This document shows, piece by piece, positions 1 through 7,566 of a stretch of DNA of 64,000 nucleotides; position 1 is the stretch's first letter; every line of letters begins with the position of its first letter. The DNA is from an uncultured Clostridia bacterium (GTDB lineage Bacteria > Bacillota > Clostridia > Oscillospirales > Ruminococcaceae). Under the pieces are notes generated by a model that saw only the letters and a list, made by a program, of their open reading frames with translations, was not told the DNA's origin and did not search any database. Where the stretch lies: contig CAMVNQ010000001.1 of the NCBI GenBank assembly GCA_947168885.1, positions 434,001-498,000 of the forward strand, read 5' to 3'. The position numbers and the translations under genes were made by a program.

Positions 1-80
1 GTCGGCAGGGTCATAAGTGTAAGCTGTCGGTTTTCCTTCCGTGACATACGCGACAGCGAGCTATGCGTTTTTTTCGGCAT
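1..80 (-). CDS. Partial CDS: N-terminus of a possible sugar ABC transporter permease
   Basis: Only the first 26 or so codons are inside the window. The reading starts at an ATG (80-78) with an AAAGGA ribosome site about 10 nt upstream, and reads MPKKTHSSLSRMSRKE followed by NRQLTLMTLP. A basic cytoplasmic N-terminus running into a hydrophobic LTLMTLP stretch is typical of LplB-type carbohydrate permeases, but too little is present to be sure. A good promoter lies upstream on the same strand. Confidence 0.4.
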   Translation of the reverse strand, partial: MPKKTHSSLSRMSRKENRQLTLMTLP

Positions 81-166
81 AGTGGTCATTTCCTTTCATC
101 GGTTAGTGTATCTGAATGGATCTCTTCAGAAGCTATTCATCACAGATCCGATATGTTCAGACTATT

Positions 167-195
167 ATTATATCACAAACTGACGGAATTTGCAA
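167..195 (-). promoter_or_regulatory. Sigma-A promoter, minus strand
   Basis: Read on the minus strand, TTGCAA (195-190) and TATAAT (172-167) are separated by 17 nt. It points at the partial permease gene at the left edge. Confidence 0.6.
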
Positions 196-325
196 CACAA
201 CTATGAAAACCGATATGCCGCCCGTCTGGTAAGAGAAAAACAACAGTTTTGTACCGATCTGTAAATTAAGCAACAGTCTGTAAGAAAAGTGTAGTTTTAG
301 CTACATTTCTGTACCGCATTGATTA

Positions 326-354
326 TTGAATTATAACGGAATCTGTGGTATTAT
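326..354 (+). promoter_or_regulatory. Sigma-A promoter for the small secreted protein gene
   Basis: TTGAAT (326-331), 17-nt spacer, TATTAT (349-354). The gene starts 65 nt downstream of the -10 box. The rest of the interval between 81 and 419 shows only a short hairpin near 290-303. Confidence 0.55.
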
Positions 355-419
355 GTTACCAGAGCAAAGGAAAAGAGACCTAAAACAATATCAACAAAAA
401 AGATCCGGAGGACAAATCA

Positions 420-854
420 ATGAAAAAGTACATGAGAACAATAGCAGCAATAATGGCAGCAGCAATGATAGCAGTTTCTGTAAGCGCAGCAGCATCGGCG
501 GCAGACAGCCCGTTCGTTATTTCGGGAGACGCTTTCAGAGCGGCTTACAGCACATCCGGCAAGGATATTATAAATTACATTACATTCAAAAAGGTCGAGA
601 ACTATGAGCTTCTGTTCACCTTCAAGCTGAAGAACGGTACCGAAAAGGCATATACTGCCCAGTCCACACATCTGAGTGATACGATAGCGTATCTCCCCAT
701 GCAGGATATGCTCGATAAATTGAAGATCTCGGCAGACGATATAACCGGCATATCGGTATCCGGCGATTCGCTCGATAATGTCGTGAAGATGTCGTTCAGT
801 CTGAAAGGCGATGCGATAGTAAGCGCTGCAACTGACGGAATGCTCGGTGCATAA
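420..854 (+). CDS. Small secreted protein of unknown function
   Basis: The 144-residue product starts with a clear signal peptide: a basic MKKYMR start, an Ala/Val-rich core, and an Ala-Ser-Ala-Ala type cleavage site near residue 27. The mature part is about 115 residues with no cysteine and alternating polar/hydrophobic stretches that suggest a beta-rich fold. The start is fixed by a GGAGG site 8 nt upstream. It is a single-gene unit with its own promoter and a strong terminator. I do not recognise the family. Function is unknown; export is the only supported statement. Confidence 0.8.
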   Translation: MKKYMRTIAAIMAAAMIAVSVSAAASAADSPFVISGDAFRAAYSTSGKDIINYITFKKVENYELLFTFKLKNGTEKAYTAQSTHLSDTIAYLPMQDMLDKLKISADDITGISVSGDSLDNVVKMSFSLKGDAIVSAATDGMLGA

Positions 855-896
855 AATACAGCATAGAAACATTTTACTTCATAAGATCCTTCTCCA

Positions 897-935
897 AACC
901 AAAAGCCCTGCTTCATGAAGCAGGGCTTTTGGTTT
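897..935 (+). terminator. Rho-independent terminator
   Basis: A perfect 15+15 palindrome (901-930) built on AAAAGCCCTGCTTCA ends in a T run. It closes the secreted-protein gene and could also work on the other strand. Confidence 0.85.
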
Positions 936-982
936 GCACCGGCAATGTAATATTGCATACATAGCCGTTGCAGGATAATATA

Positions 983-1139
983 GGGAACCTCTAAAAACCC
1001 ATTTGAGAGAAAAAGAGCTACTTGCACCGATAGCTGCGTCAAGCCTCCTCACCGTGCGCCAGCACGCTTTCGGAGCCTCTCCTTGCTCTCGGCACAATTA
1101 TCTCATTTTCTCTTTTCAAAGCGGTTTTTAGAGGTGCCC
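983..1139. mobile_element. 157-bp MITE-like element, copy 1
   Basis: The element begins GGGAACCTCTAAAAACC and ends with the inverted GGTTTTTAGAGGTGCCC, so the terminal repeats match at 16 of 17 positions. It is flanked by the 4-bp direct repeat TATA (979-982 and 1140-1143). A second copy of the same length and about 98 percent identity is at 11171-11327. It has no transposase ORF. It sits 8 bp beyond the stop codon of the minus-strand acyltransferase gene and so does not break a gene. Confidence 0.85.
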
Positions 1140-1147
1140 TATATGTT

Positions 1148-2227
1148 TCAGGTCTTTTTATGTTTTGTCCCTGTCAGAAAGCACAGAAACGGTATTCTGA
1201 TACTGATTTCACATAAGAGTATCGTCAGCGGGAATGACACGATAACCGTACCGAAGTACAGAACCGCGGTGTTATTACCGAACAGCCGGTATAGCAGAAT
1301 TTGCGACGATACTACACAGATGAAATGCCAGATATAATAAAGGAACGATATCCCGCTCATGTGAGCGGAGATCTTTCCGGTGAAGTTCAGATATTTTTTT
1401 GAAAGTCCGACAAGTGCTATCATCATGAACCATTCCGCAATGTATTTCGCAGCGGTATTAATCACCGCAAGCTCCGTGTCCGACCAGAGAAACAGGTAAA
1501 CATCGAGAATGGCGGCTGCGGTTCCGACAGCGAGCAGCGGCAGGCAGTACTTCTCTGCTTTTTGTATTATTCCGTCGTCCGAAAACAGAAAATATCCGAG
1601 AAGAAACAGATAAGTGTATTCCGCGAGGCTTTTCCCGCCTATTGAAAGAAACTCTCCGAACAGCGGCAAAGGCAGTCCGAGCGCTATGAAAAGCGGAAAC
1701 GGAACAGGTCGTCCTGTACTTGTTCCGCGGTTCTTGAAAAGCTGCATTATTGAGACGCAGATCACTGAGATCACAAACAGGTAAAGCAGGAACCAGAACT
1801 GTCCGAGCGAAAATCCGCCGTCGGCACCTGTGAGATCGGTGAATCTCGTGAAGAAAATGCCGTAATGCTCAAAAAATCCGCCGCTATAGCCGAAGTTGTG
1901 TCTGTCCGCAAGATAAGTCATTACCGGCATGAGCACGACCGTTCCGAACAGCAGAGGAATGAGCAGCTTTTTTGCGCGTTCGGAAAGATACTGCTTAAAT
2001 GATCTTTTCCGGAGCGCGTATTTCGTGCTCACACCGGCAAGTACAAAAAGCAGCGGCATGAAGAACGGACTGAAAAAGACGATGAAGCTGCTGATGACCT
2101 TATTGCTCTCAAAAAAGACATAATTCGGCTCGCCCCACGCGTTCCATGCCATTGCTGTATGATACGGGATAAGCAGCATCAGCGTTATCCACCGAAGATT
2201 GTCGATATAGTGCTTACGGGATGTCAT
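1148..2227 (-). CDS. Membrane acyltransferase, acyltransferase-3 family
   Basis: The product has 359 residues with about ten hydrophobic segments. It opens with the family pattern of a charged N-terminus followed by a first membrane helix carrying a histidine (YIDNLRWITLMLLIPYHTA), the expected catalytic His of acyltransferase-3 proteins. Members transfer acyl groups to sugars, lipids or glycans at the membrane; the substrate cannot be read here. The start has an AGGAAA site. The downstream end abuts a MITE. A second family member is encoded at 33916-34908. Confidence 0.8.
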   Translation of the reverse strand: MTSRKHYIDNLRWITLMLLIPYHTAMAWNAWGEPNYVFFESNKVISSFIVFFSPFFMPLLFVLAGVSTKYALRKRSFKQYLSERAKKLLIPLLFGTVVLMPVMTYLADRHNFGYSGGFFEHYGIFFTRFTDLTGADGGFSLGQFWFLLYLFVISVICVSIMQLFKNRGTSTGRPVPFPLFIALGLPLPLFGEFLSIGGKSLAEYTYLFLLGYFLFSDDGIIQKAEKYCLPLLAVGTAAAILDVYLFLWSDTELAVINTAAKYIAEWFMMIALVGLSKKYLNFTGKISAHMSGISFLYYIWHFICVVSSQILLYRLFGNNTAVLYFGTVIVSFPLTILLCEISIRIPFLCFLTGTKHKKT

Positions 2228-2250
2228 ATTTGTTTTCCTGTTTTCATAAT

Positions 2251-2706
2251 TTATTCCGTCCGTTCAGAAGGATCGCTTGCCGTAATCTCATTACCGGTTG
2301 TTGTTTCGGCAGAAGTTCCGTATATCCAGTCAACTATCCCTCCGAATTCGTAAATGTTTGTATATCCCATATCGAACAGTTTTTGAGCGGCTTCCTTGCT
2401 GCGGCGTCCGGTGCGGCAGTATATCAGTATGATCTGATTCTGATCGGGAAGCTCCTTCGGCGGCGTATCTGAAATAGTCTCGTTCGGTATCAGTATCGCG
2501 CCTTCGATATGTCCGCTGTCGTATTCGTCACGGCGGCGGACATCAACAACGATATGCCCGTCATCACGTGACATCATATCATGCGCTTCTGACTGGCTTA
2601 TCTGCTTATAGCTGTTTACCATTCCGTCGCCGTCCATAATCTGACCGCGGCAGCCCGCCAATGTCAGTACAGCTGCAATAACAGCAGCAAAAATATTTTT
2701 CTTCAT
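2251..2706 (-). CDS. Rhodanese-domain lipoprotein
   Basis: The 151-residue product has a lipoprotein signal (hydrophobic stretch ending LTLAGC, lipobox Cys at residue 19), then a single rhodanese domain: VVDVRRRDEYDSGHIEGA near residues 55-72 and the active-site loop YCRTGRR near 95-101 with the sulfur-carrying cysteine. It should act outside the membrane as a sulfurtransferase or a redox/sulfur binding protein. Its start overlaps the stop of thpR by 4 bp (ATGA), so the two are translationally coupled, although a functional link is not obvious. Confidence 0.85.
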   Translation of the reverse strand: MKKNIFAAVIAAVLTLAGCRGQIMDGDGMVNSYKQISQSEAHDMMSRDDGHIVVDVRRRDEYDSGHIEGAILIPNETISDTPPKELPDQNQIILIYCRTGRRSKEAAQKLFDMGYTNIYEFGGIVDWIYGTSAETTTGNEITASDPSERTE

Positions 2707-3224
2707 GTTAGCCTCCGGTCAGTAGATGCTTCTATGCTGCCGATCTCTGTGTAGATCATTCCGTGCCTGCCCTTGTCCGAGCGCATGAGTGATATTTCGC
2801 TTACGGTCATGACCGAGTCGGGAATTGTGATCTCAGGTACAGATGTTTTGTCCGGCTCTCGTATCAGCGTTATGTGCGGTGAGAATTTCTTTCGGTCAAA
2901 CGGAATACCAGCGTCCGCGAGATAATGCCGTATCTGCGAAGCACAGCTCGGCAGCTGTTCCGGTGCGGATATTCCCGCCCACCACAGGCGCCCGAAGTTT
3001 CCGAGCCTGTTGAGCCGCATTTCAAACGGCTTAAAATGCACCATTGAAAGTGTATCGAGGACACGGTCGGGATCGCTGTACTCGCCTATAAAAGCGAGTG
3101 TTAAGTGCAGATTTTCCGGCTTTGTATAATTGCCGTGAATATTTTTCTGCTTAAGCTGCTCCTGAACTGTAAGGAGAGCATTTTTCATTTTATCATCAAA
3201 GTTTATTGCAATAAAAAGTCTCAT
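2703..3224 (-). CDS. thpR: RNA 2',3'-cyclic phosphodiesterase (ThpR/LigT family)
   Basis: The 173-residue product has the two HxT motifs of the 2H phosphoesterase fold: HLTLAFIGE near residue 41 and HITLIRE near residue 123. The N-terminus MRLFIAINF is typical of ThpR. The family hydrolyses 2',3'-cyclic phosphodiester ends of RNA. Length matches the family. It lies between an unknown gene ending one base before its start and the rhodanese gene it overlaps, in a three-gene minus-strand unit. Confidence 0.9.
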   Translation of the reverse strand: MRLFIAINFDDKMKNALLTVQEQLKQKNIHGNYTKPENLHLTLAFIGEYSDPDRVLDTLSMVHFKPFEMRLNRLGNFGRLWWAGISAPEQLPSCASQIRHYLADAGIPFDRKKFSPHITLIREPDKTSVPEITIPDSVMTVSEISLMRSDKGRHGMIYTEIGSIEASTDRRLT

Positions 3225-3225
3225 C

Positions 3226-3876
3226 TCAGTATCCGAAAAATTCTTTAAGTCCGGTTTTTTCTTTCAGTATTCCGGTGGTGAATCCGTAATGTGCGGCTGC
3301 CGCTAATGTCACTACATTTGACAGAAAATCATCATACGGCAGCTTAAACCATTCTTCCGGTATCTCGGTGTGTATCGTGCCGCCGTCGTTGTGACCGCCG
3401 CCCCACCACCACGCTTCGTCCAGCTCGGCTTCGTAAGTGCCGTCGTCCATTTTGTTGAACCGGTAATGTGATGCCCACTCGCGCATACCTTCGGGAGTAT
3501 GCGGGCCCTCATAGTGCGGCGCGTCATGCGGCAGAGGGGAATAGTCCGGCTCGCCCTTTTCCGCGTTACGCCGGTAAACGGAAAAATGCTCGTCTGTGCT
3601 CCACGGTCTGCGCTCTATCGACAGCGCCCCGTTCTGATAGATGATACGTTTTCTTCCGGGAACGCGCTTTTCGTCTTTTATCAGTCCGGTAAGTGCTTTC
3701 AGCGGAGGCGTATCCTCATGTGTTTGGTCGAGACCGAGAGCAGAGAGCTCATCACCTATATCCCACGGACAATCCCGTGCGACGTAATATGTCACTGTGT
3801 TGTTGTCAAAAGTCTGATAAGAACCGATGACTCTATCGTTGTATCTTACAGTGTAATAATCAAGTAACCTGCGCAT
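3226..3876 (-). CDS. Conserved-looking protein of unknown function
   Basis: The 216-residue product has no signal peptide and no membrane segment. It is rich in Trp, Tyr, Asp and His, with a run of glycines next to tryptophans (DEAWWWGGGHNDGG) around residue 155-168. A start at 3876 follows a GGAGG-like site (GGAGGTAAAGCC). It is the first gene of the unit leading into thpR and the rhodanese lipoprotein. I do not recognise a domain. The composition suggests a globular soluble protein. Confidence 0.65.
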   Translation of the reverse strand: MRRLLDYYTVRYNDRVIGSYQTFDNNTVTYYVARDCPWDIGDELSALGLDQTHEDTPPLKALTGLIKDEKRVPGRKRIIYQNGALSIERRPWSTDEHFSVYRRNAEKGEPDYSPLPHDAPHYEGPHTPEGMREWASHYRFNKMDDGTYEAELDEAWWWGGGHNDGGTIHTEIPEEWFKLPYDDFLSNVVTLAAAAHYGFTTGILKEKTGLKEFFGY

Positions 3877-3950
3877 GGCTTTACCTCCGTTCTGTTACCA
3901 TTTTATCATATACGGTGAAAAAATGCAAGTATGGTATTGTCTTGTGCAGC

Positions 3951-3985
3951 AAAAAAGGCTTGCCTGTTTTTACAGGCAAGCCTTT
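3951..3985 (-). terminator. Terminator of the sugar ABC importer operon
   Basis: A 13-bp stem (AAGGCTTGCCTGT with its complement) is followed on the minus strand by six T residues. It lies 20 bp after the last permease gene. Confidence 0.85.
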
Positions 3986-4004
3986 CATATCTTCATGGTA
4001 AATA

Positions 4005-4877
4005 TCAGCCCTTAACAGCACCTGCGGTCAGACCGTCAACGATCTTGTTGGAGAATGCACAGTAAACTATTACGGTCGGAATGATCGCGATTATAATAGC
4101 CGCGAACATCTGTGAATAGTTCGTGTTATAAGGTCCGACGAACTTCGACAACGATACCGGAAGCGTCTTCTTTTCATCATCAGAGATGAATACCATGGCG
4201 AGAAGAAGTTCGTTCCAGTTTCCGATGAACGTCATAAGTCCGGTTACGAAAATACCTGTTTTACATAGAGGCAGACAAATCTTGAAGAATATCTGGAAGA
4301 TATTCGCGCCTTCCATACAAGCACATTCGATAAGCTCATTCGGGAGACCCGTAAAGAAGCCTGTCATAATGAATATCGTTATCGGAAGCGAGAAAGTAAG
4401 ATAAGGAAGTATAAGTCCTACAAGTGTGTTTGAAAGACCGAAACTTGCAAATCTTGTGAAGAGGGGGATAAGCACGCAATGTACAGGAATCATCATACCT
4501 GTAAGGAAATAAGTCATCGCGAGCTTTGAGCCTTTCCAGCGCATACGGGCAATGCCGAACGCAGCCATTGAGCCGATGATCGTGCTTAATACCAGAGCTA
4601 CAGCGCAGACGATAAATGAGTTGAGCGTTGCTATGCCAAGATGTCCTGCCGACCATGCAAATGTGTAGTTGTCAAACGTTATGTTCTGAGGAAGAGCGAA
4701 AGGAGCGGTAAATATCTCCTTATTGGTCTTGAACGATACATTGAATACCCACAGCAGAGGAAGGAGATATGTTACCGATACAAACACCAGAAACACATAT
4801 ATGACTACCTGTATCGGTGTGATCTTTTTCTTGGAGGCAAGAACCCGTTCAGCCGCAGCTGATTTTGTAGTTGTCAT
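4005..4877 (-). CDS. Carbohydrate ABC transporter permease, MalG type
   Basis: The 290-residue product has six membrane segments and the permease signature ECACMEGANIFQIFFKICLP, the EAA loop that docks on the ATPase. The C-terminal GLTAGAVKG is characteristic of MalG-type permeases. I chose the ATG at 4877 rather than the longer frame because AGGAGGA lies 8 nt upstream of it. It is the last gene of a minus-strand operon with binding protein and MalF-type partner. No ATPase gene is present, so the importer probably shares a common MsmX-like ATPase. Confidence 0.9.
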   Translation of the reverse strand: MTTTKSAAAERVLASKKKITPIQVVIYVFLVFVSVTYLLPLLWVFNVSFKTNKEIFTAPFALPQNITFDNYTFAWSAGHLGIATLNSFIVCAVALVLSTIIGSMAAFGIARMRWKGSKLAMTYFLTGMMIPVHCVLIPLFTRFASFGLSNTLVGLILPYLTFSLPITIFIMTGFFTGLPNELIECACMEGANIFQIFFKICLPLCKTGIFVTGLMTFIGNWNELLLAMVFISDDEKKTLPVSLSKFVGPYNTNYSQMFAAIIIAIIPTVIVYCAFSNKIVDGLTAGAVKG

Positions 4878-4890
4878 TTGGTTGTCCTCC

Positions 4891-5778
4891 TTACATCTCA
4901 TACTGTTCGGTCTTAACGACCTTGTTGATAAACAGTGTTACCAGAAGGCAGAGTACAAGCAGTACTACGCCTATCGCACTTGCATAGCCATATTTGAAAT
5001 ACTTGAAGCCCTGCTGATAGAGGTGGGTCGCGAGAACCTCAGACTTGTGGTTCGGACCGCCTTCTGTCATGTTGAATATAAGATCGAAGAATTTCAGTGA
5101 GCCTATCGCATTGAGCGACATAGCAGTAGCTACCATCGGTCTTATCAGCGGAAGCGTTATGTATCTGAATGACTGGATCTTTGTACAGCCGTCGATATAA
5201 CTTGCTTCATAAAGCGACTTGTTTATACCGGAGATCTGCGCCATATAAAGCATCATTGACTGACCGACATACTGCCAAAGAGCAACAAAAGCTATCATCC
5301 ACATAGGAAGGGTAATAAAGCCTTTTGTATCCATCAGCCAAAGAGGGGGATCTGTTATGCCCCATGATTCAAGGAGCTGGTTGATACCGAGCTTCGGGCT
5401 GAAAATGAACATCCACAGCAGACCAAGAGCTGCAGAAGACAGTACACAGGGAAGATAGATAATGTTCTTGAAGAGATTGCGTCCTCTTTTTATGTTTGTC
5501 AGCAGAACCGCATAGAAAAGACCCATGATAAGCTGTGACACACACGAGAAAACGAGGAAGAACATTGAGTTCTTGAGTGCAATGCCGAACGTTTTATCGG
5601 AAAGTAATGCCGCGTAATTGTCAAATCCGATGAAAACGGGATCGGTCATGCCTTTATAATCGCAGAAAGAATAATATACTGACTGAACGATCGGTATAAA
5701 AAGCACCACCGTGAACAAAACGAAAGCAGGAAGCATGAAAACAATGATCGATTTCCAGTTCCTAAGCATTTTGTCCAT
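4891..5778 (-). CDS. Carbohydrate ABC transporter permease, MalF type
   Basis: The 295-residue product has six membrane segments and an EAA loop (EASYIDGCTKIQSFRYITLP near residue 190). It pairs with the MalG-type permease 13 bp downstream to form the membrane channel. The start has an AAAGGAG site. Between this gene and the upstream binding-protein gene lies a strong hairpin that should lower expression of the permeases relative to the binding protein. The sugar cannot be assigned. Confidence 0.9.
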   Translation of the reverse strand: MDKMLRNWKSIIVFMLPAFVLFTVVLFIPIVQSVYYSFCDYKGMTDPVFIGFDNYAALLSDKTFGIALKNSMFFLVFSCVSQLIMGLFYAVLLTNIKRGRNLFKNIIYLPCVLSSAALGLLWMFIFSPKLGINQLLESWGITDPPLWLMDTKGFITLPMWMIAFVALWQYVGQSMMLYMAQISGINKSLYEASYIDGCTKIQSFRYITLPLIRPMVATAMSLNAIGSLKFFDLIFNMTEGGPNHKSEVLATHLYQQGFKYFKYGYASAIGVVLLVLCLLVTLFINKVVKTEQYEM

Positions 5779-5812
5779 CCCAGACCAACTCCTTTCAGAA
5801 AATCATTGCTTT

Positions 5813-5854
5813 AAAAACAATATAGGGGCGTAATTACGCCTCTATATTGTTTTT
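5813..5854 (-). promoter_or_regulatory. Intercistronic hairpin between binding protein and permease genes
   Basis: An almost perfect inverted repeat of about 20 bp per arm (one G:T type mismatch) is flanked by A and T runs on both sides. On the minus strand it follows the binding-protein stop codon by 15 bp and precedes the permease. It could stabilise the upstream mRNA or act as a partial terminator, giving more binding protein than permease. Confidence 0.7.
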
Positions 5855-5868
5855 GAATGAGTCAGAAA

Positions 5869-7203
5869 TTACTTTCTGCAGTTAGCTTTGTAATATTCCT
5901 CCATGTCCTTTGCAGCGTCTGCAGGTGTCATGTCGCCGAGGAATACAGCAACCATAGTGTCATCAAAGTGAGCACCGGTCTCGGTTGTAGGAAGCGACTC
6001 ATTGTAGAAGCCGAATGTACCCTTAGCCTTGCCGAATACGTCCATAACGTAACCGAGCTGCTTGGGAGCTACGGATGCGTCATACTGAACCTTTGTTACA
6101 GGGATCTTACCGCCCTTTTCAGCTGTGTACTTCTGAGCTGTGTCATCGGTGAAGTACTTGATGAGAGCAGCAGCACCGTCGGGGCACTTGGATGTAGAGC
6201 TCATGCAGAGCGAGTCGGACTTAGCGATAACTCTTTCAACGCCGGGGAACTGGAATACGCCGCACTTGGATTCAAATCCGGGGTTGGAACCGTTGATCTG
6301 ACCGATTACCCAAGAACCCTGGATAAGGATAGCAGCTTCTTCGTTGTAGAAGTTAGCAGTAGCAACATCGTTTGTATCGCCTGCTGCTGTTCTCTGGAAG
6401 TACTTGGAGAGCTGAACGAGCTTGTTGCAAGCGTTTTCGAGCTTACCGTCTTCCCAGGAAGCGGAACCGTCAGCGAGCTTAGGAAGCTCAACGCCTTCTG
6501 CCTCACAGAGATAACCTGCTACCATCGAGAGGCACCATGCAGTACCTGCGGAAATTGTTATAGGAGTAAAGCCTGCAGCCTGGAGCTTATCGCAAGCATC
6601 GATCATTTCGTTCCAGTTGGTAGGAACCTTAGCGCCTGCCTTATCGAACATCTCTGTGTTGTAGAAGCAGCAAGCAGCCGCGGTGTTCAGCGGAACAGCG
6701 TAGATCTTTCCGTCATAAGTCTGCTGTGTGAATACAGCGTCGCTTGTGAACGAAGCCTTCCAGCCGTCCTTGTTGAGGTAATCATCAAGGGGAGCTGCAA
6801 CGCCGGGAGCAACATAGTCTGTGAGCTGCGGACCCGGGCTTACGATGAATACATCAGGTGTTTCATTCGCTGCAACAAGAGCATTGAGCTTGTTGTAGTA
6901 TTCTTCAAGGTTTGTGGTGATGGGCTTTACGTGGTACTTGCCTTCATAATCCTTGTTGAATCTTTCAATAGTTTCCTTGTAGCCGAGAGAGATAAGGTCC
7001 TCGGTAGCATTAAGGTCGTCCCAGAACATCCATGTGATCTCCTGTACGCCGCCTGAGCTTCCGCCGTTGTCAGCGGGAGCGGGTGCAGCACCGCCACCTG
7101 CTGCTGTTGTAGTAGCACCGCCGGAATTGCCGCCGCAGCCTGCAAGTGCAGTAACACAGAGAGCAGCTGCTACAAGTGTCGATAAAATTCTTCCTTTTTT
7201 CAT
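5869..7203 (-). CDS. Extracellular sugar-binding lipoprotein of an ABC importer
   Basis: The product is about 444 residues and starts MKKGRILSTL with a lipobox (TALAGC, Cys about residue 22), then a Gly/Ala/Thr-rich linker and a type 1 extracellular solute-binding domain (SBP_bac_1) with the usual pattern of DVFIVSPGPQL and GKIYAVPLNT. The start at 7203 has AGGAGG 8 nt upstream; the in-frame ATG 36 bp earlier has none. It delivers sugar or oligosaccharide to the two downstream permeases. A perfect consensus promoter and a palindrome precede it. Confidence 0.9.
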   Translation of the reverse strand: MKKGRILSTLVAAALCVTALAGCGGNSGGATTTAAGGGAAPAPADNGGSSGGVQEITWMFWDDLNATEDLISLGYKETIERFNKDYEGKYHVKPITTNLEEYYNKLNALVAANETPDVFIVSPGPQLTDYVAPGVAAPLDDYLNKDGWKASFTSDAVFTQQTYDGKIYAVPLNTAAACCFYNTEMFDKAGAKVPTNWNEMIDACDKLQAAGFTPITISAGTAWCLSMVAGYLCEAEGVELPKLADGSASWEDGKLENACNKLVQLSKYFQRTAAGDTNDVATANFYNEEAAILIQGSWVIGQINGSNPGFESKCGVFQFPGVERVIAKSDSLCMSSTSKCPDGAAALIKYFTDDTAQKYTAEKGGKIPVTKVQYDASVAPKQLGYVMDVFGKAKGTFGFYNESLPTTETGAHFDDTMVAVFLGDMTPADAAKDMEEYYKANCRK

Positions 7204-7249
7204 TACGCATTCCTCCTGGTTAAGTGCCGGACGATACATATCCGTTAAT

Positions 7250-7259
7250 CGAACGTTCG
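7250..7259. promoter_or_regulatory. Candidate operator palindrome
   Basis: CGAACGTTCG is a perfect 10-bp palindrome between the promoter and the binding-protein start codon. LacI-family regulators of sugar operons bind palindromes of this kind, but no regulator gene is adjacent. A second imperfect inverted repeat (GACACC-5-GGTGCC) lies just after the -10 box near 7302-7320. Confidence 0.35.
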
Positions 7260-7325
7260 TATATCATCGGCAAGTTTTTACAGTTGTGCTTAATATAACT
7301 TGGCACCACTTCGGTGTCTTAGTAA

Positions 7326-7354
7326 ATATTATCATGTTGCGAGCAAACTGTCAA
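7326..7354 (-). promoter_or_regulatory. Consensus promoter of the sugar ABC importer operon
   Basis: On the minus strand TTGACA (7354-7349), 17-nt spacer, TATAAT-like TAATAT (7331-7326). It points at the binding-protein gene with a 5' leader of about 115 nt. Confidence 0.8.
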
Positions 7355-7522
7355 TAATTATTGGTTAAAAAGACAAAAAACTGTAATTTTCCATAGATTT
7401 TAGCAAAAAATGGTCAGCTACGGTAAAACAAGGGCAACTTTGTTAATTTATCTACAGGAAATGTACGGATATGTTCAGATAATGACCGGTTCAGGCAGAG
7501 AGTATAATGAGGATAAAGCATT

Positions 7523-7560
7523 AATAAAGAAAAGGCACAGAGCGGTTTTGCCCTGTGCCT
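7523..7560 (-). terminator. Terminator after the CotH gene
   Basis: AGGCACAG (7533-7540) pairs with CTGTGCCT (7553-7560). On the minus strand it follows the CotH stop codon and runs into TTTTCTTTATT. Confidence 0.8.
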
Positions 7561-7566
7561 GTAATC

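Noticed and set aside
5857-7056. A 399-codon plus-strand open frame opposite the sugar-binding protein gene
   Set aside because: It is the antisense shadow of a clearly real lipoprotein gene: Cys-rich text without domain features and no ribosome site.
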